Positions 54,189 to 64,000 of a DNA stretch of 64,000 bases are shown here, piece after piece. The stretch's first letter is position 1, and every line of letters starts with the position of its first letter. Below the pieces are notes generated by a model. That model was not told where the DNA came from and did not search any database. It saw nothing but the letters and a program-made list of their open reading frames with translations. The stretch is from Leucobacter musarum subsp. musarum. GTDB taxonomy: Bacteria; Actinomycetota; Actinomycetes; Actinomycetales; Microbacteriaceae. The position numbers and the translations under genes were made by a program. The stretch spans positions 806,001 to 870,000 of the forward strand of contig NZ_JHBW01000087.1 in the NCBI RefSeq assembly GCF_001273845.1. Direction: 5' to 3'.

Positions 54189-54887
54189 TCAGAACAGGGT
54201 CGCCTCGATTGACGGCAGAGACCAGTCAATCGGGGCGGCGCCCTGCGCCTCAAGCGCCGCGTTGGCTCGGCTGAACGGACGCGAACCGAAGAACCCCCGC
54301 GACGCCGACAACGGCGACGGGTGCGCGCTTTCGATGCGCGGGGTGTCGCCGAGCAGTGCGCCGACGGTTTGCGCGGGCTTGCCCCACAGGATCGCGACCA
54401 GCGGCCCTCCCCGCTCCGCGAGGGCGGTGATCGCGCGCGAAGTCACCGCCTCCCAGCCGCGACGCTGATGCGACCCGGCGTCATGAGCGGCGACGGTCAG
54501 CACCCGGTTCAGCAGCAGCACCCCTCGGTCGGCCCATGGTGTGAGGTCTCCGTGCGTTGCGGGCGCGACCCCGAGATCATCGGCGAGCTCCCGATAGATG
54601 TTACGCAGGCTCGGGGGCAGCGGTCGCACCCCCGGGTCGGTCGCGAATGACAGTCCGATGGCGTGGCCGGGAGTCGGGTAGGGATCTTGCCCCACGATGA
54701 GCACGCGCACCTCACCCATGGGTCTCTCGAACGCCGCCAGCACCCGTTCAGGGGCCGGCAACACGTCGATGCCCGCCGCCCGCTCCCCCGCCACGAATGC
54801 GTCGACCGCGGCGAGTTCGCCGGCGACCGGCGCCAGCGCCGCAGCCCAGTCATCGGCGATGCCGCGGCCCGATAGCATCCCGGTCAT
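54189..54887 (-). CDS. ung: Uracil-DNA glycosylase
   Basis: A 232-residue family 1 UDG: catalytic Asp in [34 protein letters not shown] and the minor-groove loop [18 protein letters not shown]. It removes uracil from DNA. The start overlaps the stop of the upstream SDR gene by four bases, so both are in one transcript. Confidence 0.97.
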   Translation of the reverse strand: MTGMLSGRGIADDWAAALAPVAGELAAVDAFVAGERAAGIDVLPAPERVLAAFERPMGEVRVLIVGQDPYPTPGHAIGLSFATDPGVRPLPPSLRNIYRELADDLGVAPATHGDLTPWADRGVLLLNRVLTVAAHDAGSHQRRGWEAVTSRAITALAERGGPLVAILWGKPAQTVGALLGDTPRIESAHPSPLSASRGFFGSRPFSRANAALEAQGAAPIDWSLPSIEATLF

Positions 54888-55657
54888 TCGGCTTTCGGTG
54901 TCAGCGGCCCGCGATGGGTATGGAAGACGCTCGACTGCGCCACGGGGCGCAGCACGATCAGATCTTGGTTGACATGCGGCGGCTGCTCGAACGCGCCGAC
55001 GAGTACGCGCGCGACATCCTCCGCCGTGAGCGGCGTGACGTCGGCGTAGGGCTGCTCCGCCGCAGCGGCATCACCGCGCAGACGGTTGAGCGTGAACTCC
55101 TCCGTATGCACGAGCCCCGGGGCCAGCTCCATCACGCGAATGGGCTCCCCGCCGAGTTCGAGGCGCAGCACGTTCGTCACGGCGTGCGCCGCGTACTTGG
55201 CGGCGTTATATCCGCCGCCGCCCGGATAGGCGTCGAGCCCGGCAGTCGACGTGAGGTTCAGGATCGAGGCCCACCCCGAGCGGCGGGCGCCCTCGCGGAG
55301 CACCGGCAGCAGTGCGGCAGTCACCGAGCGGAGCCCAATCACGTTCACCTCGAACATGCGTCGCCAATCGTCGTTCGACGCGTGTTCGACCGATTCGACC
55401 CCCAGCGCACCTCCGGCGTTGTTGACGAGCGCCGTGGCGCCGCCGGTCGCGGCGACCTCTGCGGCGAGCGCGGCGACCTGCGCTTCATCGGTGACGTCGC
55501 AGACGACGACGTGTGAGCCCGTCTCAGCGGCGAGCGCTTCGAGCTTCTCGGCGCGACGCGCGACCGCCACGGTCTCCCAGCCGAGTTCCGCGAAGCGACG
55601 CGCCGTCGCCGCACCGATCCCTGAACTGGCCCCGGTGACCACCACTCGTCGCTGCAT
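54884..55657 (-). CDS. Short-chain dehydrogenase/reductase
   Basis: A 257-residue SDR: cofactor loop [28 protein letters not shown] with Asp suggesting adenine-ring contact, NNAGGALG, and catalytic Ser of ILNLTSTAG with YNAAKYAAH (Y-x-x-x-K). VARRAEK after the second strand favours NADPH. Substrate unknown; classical YdfG/serine-dehydrogenase-like members are closest in style. ATG 55657 has AGGAGG five bases upstream. Coupled to ung. Confidence 0.92.
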   Translation of the reverse strand: MQRRVVVTGASSGIGAATARRFAELGWETVAVARRAEKLEALAAETGSHVVVCDVTDEAQVAALAAEVAATGGATALVNNAGGALGVESVEHASNDDWRRMFEVNVIGLRSVTAALLPVLREGARRSGWASILNLTSTAGLDAYPGGGGYNAAKYAAHAVTNVLRLELGGEPIRVMELAPGLVHTEEFTLNRLRGDAAAAEQPYADVTPLTAEDVARVLVGAFEQPPHVNQDLIVLRPVAQSSVFHTHRGPLTPKAE

Positions 55658-55828
55658 CACGTCCTCCTCGCTGCGTCATCGCGCCCACACCTGCGGGCCT
55701 GCTTCGAGCTTACGGGGTACGTTACGCAGTGCGACCGAACCCGTTGCCGGGCACGGGGCGCTCTCGTACGCTCAGAGCACCGCACCACCATCCACCGCTT
55801 CCGCTTCACACTCTTCGAAGGAGTCACC

Positions 55829-57154
55829 ATGACCGACCCGAGCGCCTGGGGATTCGAAACCCGCCAGATCCACGCCGGCCAGCAGCCCGATGAGACCGGC
55901 GCGCGAGCCGTGCCCATTCACCAAACGACTTCGTTCGTCTTCGACGACACTGCGCAGGCGGCGAACCGCTTCGCACTCGCCGAACTCGGCCCCATCTACA
56001 CGCGCATCACGAACCCCACGGTCGCCGTCGCCGAGGAGCGCATCGCCGCGCTCGAGGGGGGCACCGCCGCTCTCCTGCTCGCGAGCGGCCAGGCCGCATC
56101 GACTTTTGCCGTGCTGAACATCGCCAACTCCGGCGATCACATCGTCTCGTCGAGCTCGATCTACGGCGGCACCTACAACCTCTTCAAGTACTCGCTCGCG
56201 AAGCTCGGCATCGAGGTCACCTTCGTTGAAGATCAGGATGATCCGGCAGCGTGGCAGCGCGCCGTGCGGCCCAACACCAAACTTTTCTTCGCCGAATCGA
56301 TCGCGAACCCCCGCTCGAACATCCTCGACATCCGCACGGTTGCCGATGTCGCGCATGAGAACAGCCTGCCGCTCATCATCGACAACACCGTGGCGAGCCC
56401 CTACCTCGTGCGCCCCTTCGAGCACGGCGCCGACATCGTGCTCCACTCGGCCACCAAGTTCCTGGGCGGGCACGGCACAACCCTGGGCGGCGTCATCGTC
56501 GACGGCGGCACCTTCCCCTGGTCGCAGCACGCCGACAAGTTCCCCGGTCTCACCGAGCCCGACCCGTCGTACAACGGCGTCAGCTACACCGGTGCCGTCG
56601 GCGATGCGATCGCTTACATCATCAAGGCGCGCGTGCAGCTGCTGCGCGACCTCGGCTCGTCGATCGCACCCCACAGCGCATGGCTGCTGCTCCAGGGCAT
56701 CGAAACGCTGTCGCTGCGCGTCGAGCGCCACGTGCAGAATGCACAGGAGGTCGCCGAGTGGCTCGACGCGCATGACGACGTCGCATCGGTCTACTACTCC
56801 GGCCTGCCGTCGAGCCCCTGGTACGCCGCCGCGAACCGGTACGCACCGAAGGGCGTCGGCGCCGTGCTCTCGTTCGAACTCAAAGGCGGAGTGGATGCCG
56901 GACGCGCGGTCGTCGAGAACGTCGAACTCTTCAGCCACGTCGCGAACATCGGCGATGTGCGCAGCCTCATCATCCACCCGGCATCGACGACGCACTCGCA
57001 GTTGAGCCCCGAGCAGCAGCTCACCGCCGGGGTCACCCCCGGCCTCGTGCGCCTGTCGGTCGGCCTCGAGCACATCGATGACATCAAGGCCGACCTCGAA
57101 CGCGGGTTCGCGGCGGCCCGCAAGGTCGTCGCCGAGTCGGCGGCGCGAGCCTAG
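55829..57154 (+). CDS. metY: O-acetylhomoserine sulfhydrylase (MetY)
   Basis: A 441-residue Cys/Met metabolism PLP enzyme: GFETRQIHAGQQPDETGARA, YTRITNPTVAVAEERIAALEGG, the PLP lysine in HSATKFLGGHGTTLGG, and a length and long insertion typical of O-acetylhomoserine (thiol)-lyases and not MetB/MetC. It makes homocysteine directly from O-acetylhomoserine and sulfide. ATG 55829 follows GAAGGAG. metX follows 62 bases later, so the two steps are encoded together. Confidence 0.94.
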   Translation: MTDPSAWGFETRQIHAGQQPDETGARAVPIHQTTSFVFDDTAQAANRFALAELGPIYTRITNPTVAVAEERIAALEGGTAALLLASGQAASTFAVLNIANSGDHIVSSSSIYGGTYNLFKYSLAKLGIEVTFVEDQDDPAAWQRAVRPNTKLFFAESIANPRSNILDIRTVADVAHENSLPLIIDNTVASPYLVRPFEHGADIVLHSATKFLGGHGTTLGGVIVDGGTFPWSQHADKFPGLTEPDPSYNGVSYTGAVGDAIAYIIKARVQLLRDLGSSIAPHSAWLLLQGIETLSLRVERHVQNAQEVAEWLDAHDDVASVYYSGLPSSPWYAAANRYAPKGVGAVLSFELKGGVDAGRAVVENVELFSHVANIGDVRSLIIHPASTTHSQLSPEQQLTAGVTPGLVRLSVGLEHIDDIKADLERGFAAARKVVAESAARA

Positions 57155-57216
57155 CTCGCGCGCTTCGGGCGTAACAAACGGTGCCTCGGGGTGCTGCCAG
57201 GGCAGAATGGTGAGTC

Positions 57217-58422
57217 ATGGACTGGCAGACCCCCGAGGATTCGTTTCCGACCGACTTCATCACCGACGCGCAGCTGCGCGCGCTGATGGGTCGGCCGCCG
57301 ATCTCAGGCGGTTGGCGCGACGGTGATCCGGTCGGCGATCGCCAGTTCATCTCGATCGGCGAGTTCACCACCGAAACCGGTGGGCACCTGCCGCATGTTC
57401 GCTTCGCCTACGAGACGTACGGCGAGCTCAACGATCGTCGAGACAACGCGATCCTCGTCTTCCACGCGCTGACGGGCGACAGCCATCTCGTCGGCCCGGC
57501 ATCGGCGGGGCACTCGACCGACGGCTGGTGGGGCGAGATCGTCGGCCCCGGGCGACCGCTCGACACCGACCGCTACTGCATCATCGCGCCGAACGTGCTC
57601 GGCGGATGCCAGGGCACCACCGGCCCGGGATCGCTGGACCCGACCGGCCGCGAGTGGGGCGGGCGGTTCCCGTATTTGACCGTTCGCGATCAAGTCGCCG
57701 CGACCCGCCACTTCGCCGATGCACTCGGCATCGATCGCTTCGCTGCCGTGATCGGCGGGTCGATGGGGGGCATGCACGCACTCGAGTGGGGCATCGCGCA
57801 TCAGGATCGCGTCGAGCGTCTCGCGGTCATCGCTGCGCCGCCCGTCACCACCGCCGACCAGATCGGCCTGAATCTGGTGCAGCTCGAGGCGATCCGCTCC
57901 GACCCCAGCTACCGGGGCGGCAATTACTACGACTCCCCCGACGGCGTGGGGCCGCACCACGGTCTGGCGACCGCGCGCCGCCTCGCGCTGCTCAACTACC
58001 GCAGCAACACTGAGCTGGACGCGCGATTCGGGCGCGCCTGGCAGTCCGCGGTGAGTCCGCTCGGAGCGGGCGGGCGCTTCGCCGTCGAGTCGTACCTCGA
58101 CTTCCACGGCAATAAGTTCACTCGGAGATTCGATGCCGGCAGCTACGTGACGCTGGTACAGGCCATGAATTCGCACGATGTCGGCCGCGGACGCGGCGGG
58201 GTGCGCGCAGCACTCTCGACGCTCGAGCTCCCCCTCCTCGTACTCGGCATCCCGAGCGATCGGCTCTTCACCCTCGACGGGCAAGACGAGATTGCGCAGC
58301 ACAGCCCGGGCAGTCTCGACGGTTCACTCGCCACCCGCATCGATTCGCCGTTTGGGCACGATGCGTTCCTCATCGAATTCGAGCGCGTCGGCACGCAGCT
58401 GCGTCGTCTGCTCGCCGCCTGA
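57217..58422 (+). CDS. metX: Homoserine O-acetyltransferase
   Basis: A 401-residue alpha/beta hydrolase of the MetX group: NAILVFHALTGDSH, the nucleophile elbow GGSMGGMHALEW, and late catalytic Asp (IPSDRLFT) and His (GHDAFLIEF). It acetylates homoserine for the MetY reaction. Start ATG 57217 gives the family N-terminus. Downstream of metY on the same strand. Confidence 0.95.
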   Translation: MDWQTPEDSFPTDFITDAQLRALMGRPPISGGWRDGDPVGDRQFISIGEFTTETGGHLPHVRFAYETYGELNDRRDNAILVFHALTGDSHLVGPASAGHSTDGWWGEIVGPGRPLDTDRYCIIAPNVLGGCQGTTGPGSLDPTGREWGGRFPYLTVRDQVAATRHFADALGIDRFAAVIGGSMGGMHALEWGIAHQDRVERLAVIAAPPVTTADQIGLNLVQLEAIRSDPSYRGGNYYDSPDGVGPHHGLATARRLALLNYRSNTELDARFGRAWQSAVSPLGAGGRFAVESYLDFHGNKFTRRFDAGSYVTLVQAMNSHDVGRGRGGVRAALSTLELPLLVLGIPSDRLFTLDGQDEIAQHSPGSLDGSLATRIDSPFGHDAFLIEFERVGTQLRRLLAA

Positions 58423-58556
58423 ACGGGCTCGCAGGGAGTACTCGGGAGCCTCCCACCTATCGATCGTAGGCTCTCTCCATACGAACCGGCGCACTGCCGG
58501 TCGGGCACCATTCGCGTGGAGCCCATGACGGCATCGAAGGTAAGAGGAGCGGCAGC

Positions 58557-59147
58557 TTGACGATCTTGCATGCGCGCACCTCGGCGCGCGCTCTGGGAGT
58601 GGTGGCCACGGTCACGGCGGCGATCCCGCTCTGCCTGACCGGGTGCGCACCCGCCATCGACCTCAGCGCTCAGGCAGCCGAATTGCAGGCCGCTCCGGAT
58701 TCCGATCTGCTCACCATGCCGGTCGACCGCACCTACGACGTCACCGAGATCAATCTCATCGCCCCATTGGCGGCATCTGCACTCGGCTCAGCACTCGAGC
58801 ACCGCATCTCGTCGACCGGGTATATGGTCATCAACGACGGAATGATCACGGCCGCCGAATTGACGGTGAAGTTCGCGGACATGCCCGAGGCATCGTTCGT
58901 ACAGACGAAGCCCACCCGGCTCCTGGCGCAGTCAGACGACGAAATCGAAGCGATCAGCTCGGTCGGCACGCTCTCGGTCGGCAACGTCTCCCAGCCGAAC
59001 ACGTCGGTCGAACTCACCCCGACGGAGCTCAGCGAAGATCAGGCACAATTCGACGTCACTTTCGCGGTGCCCGACAACCTGCTGGCATCGACCGCAGGGC
59101 TGCCGTTCGACGAGGTTTCGGCGCACCTCGTGCTCGTCTCGCAGTAA
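58557..59147 (+). CDS. Predicted lipoprotein of unknown function
   Basis: A 196-residue protein from TTG 58557, chosen because GAGGAG lies 7 bases upstream and no ATG would keep the signal peptide. The lipobox is LTGC (Cys near residue 30). The mature part is beta-rich with alternating polar/hydrophobic residues (HRISSTGYMVIND, TAAELTVKFADMP, VGTLSVGNVSQP, FDVTFAVPDNL) and no cysteine beyond the anchor. I do not recognise a family. It lies alone between metX and the convergent DUF21 gene. Confidence 0.8.
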   Translation: MTILHARTSARALGVVATVTAAIPLCLTGCAPAIDLSAQAAELQAAPDSDLLTMPVDRTYDVTEINLIAPLAASALGSALEHRISSTGYMVINDGMITAAELTVKFADMPEASFVQTKPTRLLAQSDDEIEAISSVGTLSVGNVSQPNTSVELTPTELSEDQAQFDVTFAVPDNLLASTAGLPFDEVSAHLVLVSQ

Positions 59148-59196
59148 TCGCGGTCGGCCCGCCCCACCCACGCCCGGGCGGTGCGCGGCCAAGGGG

Positions 59197-60243
59197 CTAC
59201 GCGAAGCGCTGGCGACGCGTCGCGTCGTGGATCTCCCCGACGAGCTCCTCGATGACGTCCTCGAGAAACACGACGCCGAGCACGGCGCCGGCGTCGTCAT
59301 GGATGCGTGCGAGGTGAATGCCACGACCTTGCAACCTGGCGAGCACGTCTTCCAACTCCGTCGCGGCGCGGATCGATTCCATCTCGCGAATGCGCTTCCC
59401 GGGGATCGGCTGAGCGATACGCTCGTCGCCGAGGCGCACGAGATCCTTGATATGCACGTAGCCGTCAAGCTCTCCGGCTTCGTTCGCAATCGGATACCGC
59501 GAGAAACCATGCCGCGCGACCGCGGCCTCCACGTCTTCGGGGGTGGCGCCCGCCGGCAGCACGACGAGCCGCTCAGCGGGAACGAGCAAGTCGTGCGCCC
59601 GCTTCGTCGTGAATTCGAACGCGGCCGAGAGCGCACCGCTGCGGTCTTCGAGCACGCCCTCGCGCGTCGAATGACTCACGATACTCGCCACCTCTTCCAG
59701 CGTGAACGTGCTGTTGGTCTCCGACTTCGGCTCGACCCCGAAAAGCCGAAGCACCCCGTTGGCGACCGCATTCAACGCGGCAATGACGTGTTTGAGTAGA
59801 CGTGAAATCGCCACGAGCGGTGGTGCGAGCAAGAGCACCGCGCGATCCGGCATCGAGAACGCGGCGTTCTTCGGCACCATCTCGCCGAAGACAACGTGCA
59901 GATACGACACCCCGAGCAGCGTCAGCACGAACGCGACAATCGACACCGCCTCGGCAGGAATTCCCGTCCAGTGCAGCGGCCCCTCGAGCAGGTGGTGAAT
60001 CGCCGGCTCAGAGACGTTCAAGATGAGCAGCGAGCAGACTGTGATGCCGAGCTGACTCGTCGCGAGCATCAGCGTCGCATGCTCCATCGCGTAGAGCGCG
60101 GTCTGGGCGCGCTTCGACCCCGCCTCGGCACGCGGTTCGATCTGCGAGCGCCGCGCCGAGATCACGGCGAACTCGGCACCGACGAAGAACGCGTTCGCGC
60201 CGAGCAGCACGACGAGCCATACGATTCCGACCCAGTCGCTCAT
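59197..60243 (-). CDS. CNNM/TlyC-type DUF21-CBS membrane protein
   Basis: A 348-residue protein: three or four N-terminal helices of the DUF21 domain (VGAEFAVISARRSQIEPRAEAGSKRA, LATSQLGITVCSLLILNVSEP) and a CBS pair (residues 205-325, with VPAERLVVLPAGATPEDVE and VVFLEDVIEELVGEIHD). The CorC-type C-terminal domain is missing. Members are called hemolysins but are thought to move or sense Mg or Co. Overlaps the upstream paralogue by four bases. Confidence 0.9.
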   Translation of the reverse strand: MSDWVGIVWLVVLLGANAFFVGAEFAVISARRSQIEPRAEAGSKRAQTALYAMEHATLMLATSQLGITVCSLLILNVSEPAIHHLLEGPLHWTGIPAEAVSIVAFVLTLLGVSYLHVVFGEMVPKNAAFSMPDRAVLLLAPPLVAISRLLKHVIAALNAVANGVLRLFGVEPKSETNSTFTLEEVASIVSHSTREGVLEDRSGALSAAFEFTTKRAHDLLVPAERLVVLPAGATPEDVEAAVARHGFSRYPIANEAGELDGYVHIKDLVRLGDERIAQPIPGKRIREMESIRAATELEDVLARLQGRGIHLARIHDDAGAVLGVVFLEDVIEELVGEIHDATRRQRFA

Positions 60244-61568
60244 GCGTGATCCTCCGTTTCGGCGTCTGACGCTACCGGAGCGCTGGTGAAGCGCAGTCGC
60301 GCGATGCGACGCCCGTCCATGCGCATCACCCGCAGCGTGCCGCCGCCGGGCAGTTCGGCCTCATCGCCGGGTACCGGAATGCGGCCGAGTGCGTGCAGCA
60401 CGAACCCGGCTGCGGTGTCGTAGGCATCGTCTTCGGGAATCTCGATGCCGGTCTGCTCGCGCACCTCATCCGGGCGCAGATCGGCGGGGAAGCTCATCTG
60501 CTCGGCGGTGCCGACAACGCCTGCGGCCGCACGATCGTGCTCGTCGGCGACCTCGCCCACGATCTCTTCGACGAGATCTTCAAGCGTGGCGATACCCGCC
60601 GTGCCCCCATACTCATCGACGACGATCGCGAGTTGGAAGCCGCTGCCGCGCAGCTCTTCGAGCAACTGGTCGAGGTGCATCGTGTCGGGCACGCGAACTG
60701 CATCTTCCATGAGCGCGGCCACGGGAACCTCGTCGCGCTTCGCCCGTGGCACCGCGACGGCCTGCTTCACATGCACGACCCCGACGATGTCGTCGCGATC
60801 CTCATCGATGACCGGGAATCGCGAGAACCCGGAACGGCCCGACAGTTCGAGCACCGCCTTCGCCGATTCGAGGCGCTGCAGGCTCTCGACCTGCAGACGC
60901 GGCGTCATGACGTCGCCCGCAGTGAGTTCTGAGAAGCGCAGCGTTCGATCGAGCAGAGTCGCCGTATCGGCCTCGAGCAGGCCGGCTTCTGCGGAGTGCC
61001 GCACGAGCGACGACAGCTCTTGGGCGGAACGCGCACCCGAGAGCTCCTCCTGCGGTTCGATGCCCAATGAGCGCAGAATCCCGTTGGCACTGCCGTTCAG
61101 CACCAGTACGGCGGGCTTCAGCGTCGTCGTAAAGGCGGCCTGCGCGGGCATGACGAACCTCGCGGTGGGCAACGGACGCGAGATCGCGAAGTTCTTCGGG
61201 ACGAGCTCGCCCACGATCATGGAGAAGACGGTAGCGATCGCCACCGCGATCGGCGCGCTGATCGCGCGGCGCAGCTCCTCGGGTACACCCAGTGCACCGA
61301 GCGGCCCTCCGAGGAAATTGCTCAGTGCCGGCTCGAGGGTGTACCCGGCCAGCAGCGTCGTGAGCGTAATGCCGAGTTGCGCGCTCGACAAATGCGTCGA
61401 GGTGCGCGCAAGGCCGCGAATGACGCGATTGAGCCCGTGCTCGCCACCGGCGCGACGACGCTCAAGATCTTGACGGTCGAGCGCCACGAGCGAGAACTCC
61501 GCCGCGACGAAGATACCCGTGCCCAGAGTGAGGATCACTCCGATGAGCAGGAGGAGCCAGTCGTTCAT
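60240..61568 (-). CDS. CorC/TlyC-type DUF21-CBS-transporter-associated-domain protein
   Basis: A 442-residue paralogue of the next gene with all three modules: DUF21 (GIFVAAEFSLVALDRQDLERR, SSAQLGITLTTLLAGYTLEP), CBS pair (GDVMTPRLQVESLQRLE, DDIVGVVHVKQ, GGTAGIATLEDLVEEIVGEV) and the CorC_HlyC domain at the C-terminus (EDDAYDTAAGFVLHALGRIP). Probably a Mg/Na exchanger or efflux protein in the membrane. The two genes overlap by four bases, so they may form a heteromer. Confidence 0.92.
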   Translation of the reverse strand: MNDWLLLLIGVILTLGTGIFVAAEFSLVALDRQDLERRRAGGEHGLNRVIRGLARTSTHLSSAQLGITLTTLLAGYTLEPALSNFLGGPLGALGVPEELRRAISAPIAVAIATVFSMIVGELVPKNFAISRPLPTARFVMPAQAAFTTTLKPAVLVLNGSANGILRSLGIEPQEELSGARSAQELSSLVRHSAEAGLLEADTATLLDRTLRFSELTAGDVMTPRLQVESLQRLESAKAVLELSGRSGFSRFPVIDEDRDDIVGVVHVKQAVAVPRAKRDEVPVAALMEDAVRVPDTMHLDQLLEELRGSGFQLAIVVDEYGGTAGIATLEDLVEEIVGEVADEHDRAAAGVVGTAEQMSFPADLRPDEVREQTGIEIPEDDAYDTAAGFVLHALGRIPVPGDEAELPGGGTLRVMRMDGRRIARLRFTSAPVASDAETEDHA

Positions 61569-61811
61569 CCATGGCTCCGTGCAGAGACGTTGTGCCGCGC
61601 ATCAGCGCGGCCGATACTCGGAGGGTCTGAGGGTCTTCGAGAATCAACATCCATAGCCATCCGAGATTACCACCTGAACTCCCCGATCGCGCTGTGAGAT
61701 TTTACTCGGCGTCGAACAGATGGGCGTAGGCTTGTTACCGGTGCGGCTCAGGCGCCGTCACCTCACGACTACATCTATCTTGCATGCAGGGCACAACGAG
61801 AGGAAGTCGCT

Positions 61812-64000
61812 TTGGCGGAGCGCACGGAGACCACCAACCAGGCTGGTCCCGCAGGAGATTTCGGTGCAAACGCGTGGCTGGTCGACGAACTCTGGAAGCA
61901 GTTCCAGGTCGATAAGAACGCCGTCGATCGGTCGTGGTGGCCGGTCCTGGAGAAATACGGGGCAGAGCAATCGGGCGCACCCGCAGCGCCGGCGGCGCCG
62001 GCAAACGCCGCCCCCGCGACCGGGCCGAGCACGACCCCCATCACGACGCCGACGCAGCCGGCTCGCACCACGAAGGCAGCCCCCCGTGTCGCGCCGATCC
62101 CCGCAGATGCGCCGAGTCGGGCGCGCACGGCCACCGATTCCGAGCCGCTCGAAGAAGATGTCGTCACGGCGCTCAAGGGTATGGCTCGTACCCTCTCCAA
62201 GAACATGGATCAGAGCCTGACGGTGCCCACCGCGACCAGCGTGCGCACCATTCCGGCCAAGCTCCTGATCGACAACCGCATCGTCATCAACAACCATCTG
62301 CGCCGCAGCCGCGGCGGCAAGGTGTCGTTCACGCACCTCATCGGCTGGGCACTCATCCAGACACTCAAGGACTTCCCCAGCCAGAACGTCTCGTACGCCG
62401 AGATCGACGGCAAGCCCTCCGTGGTCGCCCCGGCGCACATCGGCCTGGGCATCGCCATCGACGTGCCCAAGCCCGACGGCACCCGCTCACTGCTCGTTCC
62501 CGCCGTCAAGCGCGCAGAGTCGCTCGATTTCAACGAGTTCCTCGCCGCGTATGAAGACCTCGTTAAGCGCGCACGCACCAACAAGCTCGGCGCAGGCGAT
62601 TTCCAGGGCACGACGATCTCGCTCACCAACCCCGGCGGCATCGGCACCGTGCACTCGGTGCCCCGTCTCATGCAGGGTCAGGGCAGCATCATCGGCGCGG
62701 GTGCGCTCGAGTACCCCGCCGAGTTCCAGGGCGCCTCGCAAGAGACGCTCAACCGCCTCGGTATCTCGAAGACCATCACCCTGACGAGCACCTACGACCA
62801 TCGCGTCATCCAGGGTGCCGGCTCCGGCGAGTTCTTGAAGCTCGTGCACGAGCGCCTCATCGGCAAGCACGACTTCTACGAAGACATCTTCGCCGCGCTG
62901 CGCATCCCGTACAAGCCGGTGCAGTGGGCGTCCGACATCCACGTCGACGTGTTCGGCGCGGTCGACAAGACCGCCCGCGTGCAAGAGCTGATCAACTCAT
63001 TCCGCGTGCGCGGCCACCTGATGGCCGATGTCGATCCGCTCGAGTACGTGCAGCGCACGCACCCCGACCTCGAAATCGAATCGCACGGGCTCACGTTCTG
63101 GGACCTCGATCGCGAGTTCCCGACCGGTGGCATCGGCGGCAAGCGCTCCATGCCGCTGCGCGACATCCTCGGCGTGCTGCGCGACTCGTACTGCCGCAAG
63201 ATCGGTATCGAGTACATGCACATCCAGGATCCGGCTCAGCGCCTGTGGCTGCGCGAGCAGCTCGAGGTGCCGTACGCCAAGCCGAGCCACGACGAGCAGA
63301 TGCGCATCCTCGAGAAGCTCAACGAGGCCGAGGCCTTCGAGACCTTCCTCCAGACGAAGTACGTCGGCCAGAAGCGCTTCAGCTTGGAGGGCGGCGAGAC
63401 CGTCATCCCGCTGCTCGACGCCATGCTCAGCGATGCCGCCGAAGACGGAGTCGATAGCGTCGACGTCGGTATGGCGCACCGCGGCCGCCTCAACGTGCTG
63501 TCGAACATTGCCGGCAAGACCTACGGGCAGATCTTCCGCGAGTTCGAGGGCGCGCAGGCGCACAAGGCCGGCTCCGGCGACGTGAAGTACCACCTCGGCA
63601 CCTCCGGGGTCTTCACGGCTCCGAACGGCACGCAGGTGCCGATCCACCTCGCCGCGAACCCCTCGCACCTCGAGACCGTCGATGGCGTACTCGAGGGCAT
63701 CGTGCGCGCCAAGCAAGATCTGAAGCCGATCGGTTCGTTCACCACGCTCCCGATCATCATTCACGGCGACGCGGCAATGGCGGGCCAGGGCGTGGTCTAC
63801 GAGACCATGCAGATGTCGCAGCTGCGCGGCTACCGCACGGGCGGCACGATCCACATCATCATCAACAACCAGGTCGGCTTCACCACGCTGCCGCTCGACT
63901 CGCGCTCGACCACGTACTCGTCCGACATCGGCAAGGTGGTGCAGGCGCCGATCTTCCACGTGAACGGCGACGACCCCGAGTCGGTCGTGCGCGTCGCGAA
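61812..64000 (+). CDS. kgd: Multifunctional 2-oxoglutarate decarboxylase/dehydrogenase Kgd (3-prime truncated)
   Basis: The first 729 codons of a protein normally about 1230 residues long. Residues 1-40 are the E1o N-terminal helix ([20 protein letters not shown]), then a Pro/Ala-rich linker, an E2-type acyltransferase domain (residues 115-350, with [17 protein letters not shown]), and the start of the thiamine-dependent E1 domain ([34 protein letters not shown]). This actinobacterial fusion replaces separate SucA and SucB. The start is TTG 61812 with GAGAGGAAG upstream. The 243 bases before it contain no gene. Confidence 0.95.
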   Translation, partial: MAERTETTNQAGPAGDFGANAWLVDELWKQFQVDKNAVDRSWWPVLEKYGAEQSGAPAAPAAPANAAPATGPSTTPITTPTQPARTTKAAPRVAPIPADAPSRARTATDSEPLEEDVVTALKGMARTLSKNMDQSLTVPTATSVRTIPAKLLIDNRIVINNHLRRSRGGKVSFTHLIGWALIQTLKDFPSQNVSYAEIDGKPSVVAPAHIGLGIAIDVPKPDGTRSLLVPAVKRAESLDFNEFLAAYEDLVKRARTNKLGAGDFQGTTISLTNPGGIGTVHSVPRLMQGQGSIIGAGALEYPAEFQGASQETLNRLGISKTITLTSTYDHRVIQGAGSGEFLKLVHERLIGKHDFYEDIFAALRIPYKPVQWASDIHVDVFGAVDKTARVQELINSFRVRGHLMADVDPLEYVQRTHPDLEIESHGLTFWDLDREFPTGGIGGKRSMPLRDILGVLRDSYCRKIGIEYMHIQDPAQRLWLREQLEVPYAKPSHDEQMRILEKLNEAEAFETFLQTKYVGQKRFSLEGGETVIPLLDAMLSDAAEDGVDSVDVGMAHRGRLNVLSNIAGKTYGQIFREFEGAQAHKAGSGDVKYHLGTSGVFTAPNGTQVPIHLAANPSHLETVDGVLEGIVRAKQDLKPIGSFTTLPIIIHGDAAMAGQGVVYETMQMSQLRGYRTGGTIHIIINNQVGFTTLPLDSRSTTYSSDIGKVVQAPIFHVNGDDPESVVRVA

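Noticed and set aside
55658-55828. SAM or other methionine riboswitch before metY
   Set aside because: I looked for the SAM-I core and T-box-like features and saw none; control of metY-metX is probably by a protein.

Overview
The window is high-GC chromosomal DNA from an actinobacterium, most likely a member of the Microbacteriaceae (order Micrococcales). The evidence is the gene set and gene order: prfB-ftsE-ftsX-smpB-ssrA in a row, eno next to a septum-formation FtsB/DivIC protein and a DUF501 protein, rplY-pth-mfd, a GTP-type PEP carboxykinase beside a RamB/ScfR-type regulator, and a Kgd-type fused 2-oxoglutarate decarboxylase/dehydrogenase. I see no insertion sequence, prophage, CRISPR array or rRNA. 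About 55 protein genes are packed tightly; intergenic gaps are nearly all under 300 bases and many hold long near-perfect hairpins between convergent genes. Assignment to a genus is not possible from the sequence alone.

Layout. 1-4.2 kb: tail of a MacB-type ABC permease, a CycA-type amino-acid permease, and an EamA exporter divergent from a LysR regulator. 4.2-7.6 kb: a likely copper-handling cassette (polytopic membrane protein, CopC, PCuAC-like lipoprotein, Tat-exported DyP peroxidase). 7.7-12.7 kb, minus strand: the ribosome-rescue and division cluster prfB, ftsE, ftsX, smpB, a tetR gene and ssrA (tmRNA). 12.7-18.5 kb: a divergent MocR regulator/YczE membrane protein pair, then a PuuP-like putrescine importer divergent from an Lrp regulator and a class III aminotransferase. 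18.5-20.4 kb: a small accessory-looking patch with a 29-bp perfect hairpin, an AbiEi-like protein carrying a possible nuclease domain, short tandem repeats and a Pro/Gln-rich membrane protein. 20.4-30.8 kb: rpsO, amt (preceded by six regularly spaced GlnR-like half-sites), an inositol-monophosphatase-family enzyme, a purine permease, FKBP, a FAH-family hydrolase, aspartase, glycerate kinase and an MFS exporter.

30.9-43.2 kb: htpX-lemA, two possible micro-membrane proteins, a tRNA with UAA anticodon but a short variable loop, pckG divergent from a RamB-like regulator, a type II NADH dehydrogenase, the DUF501-ftsB-eno group, a VOC protein, hisS and a MazG protein. 43.2-48.8 kb: a lipoprotein gene facing mfd-pth, then rplY. 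48.9-54.2 kb: a partial histidine-utilisation locus (IclR regulator, hutH, hutG, HutT-like permease) without hutU or hutI. 54.2-64 kb: ung and an SDR gene, the metY-metX pair for direct sulfhydrylation of O-acetylhomoserine, a lipoprotein, two DUF21/CBS proteins, and the first 2.2 kb of kgd, cut by the window end.

Common themes are nitrogen and amino-acid supply (cycA, puuP, amt, aspA, hut genes, metXY), central carbon flow around PEP and 2-oxoglutarate (pckG, eno, glycerate kinase, kgd) and housekeeping. Most striking on reading: the class-I-shaped tRNA carrying a Leu(UAA) anticodon, the six-half-site nitrogen-control array upstream of amt, and the hairpin/AbiEi-like patch. I found no clear multi-gene system of a wholly new kind; the candidates are offered as leads with stated tests.
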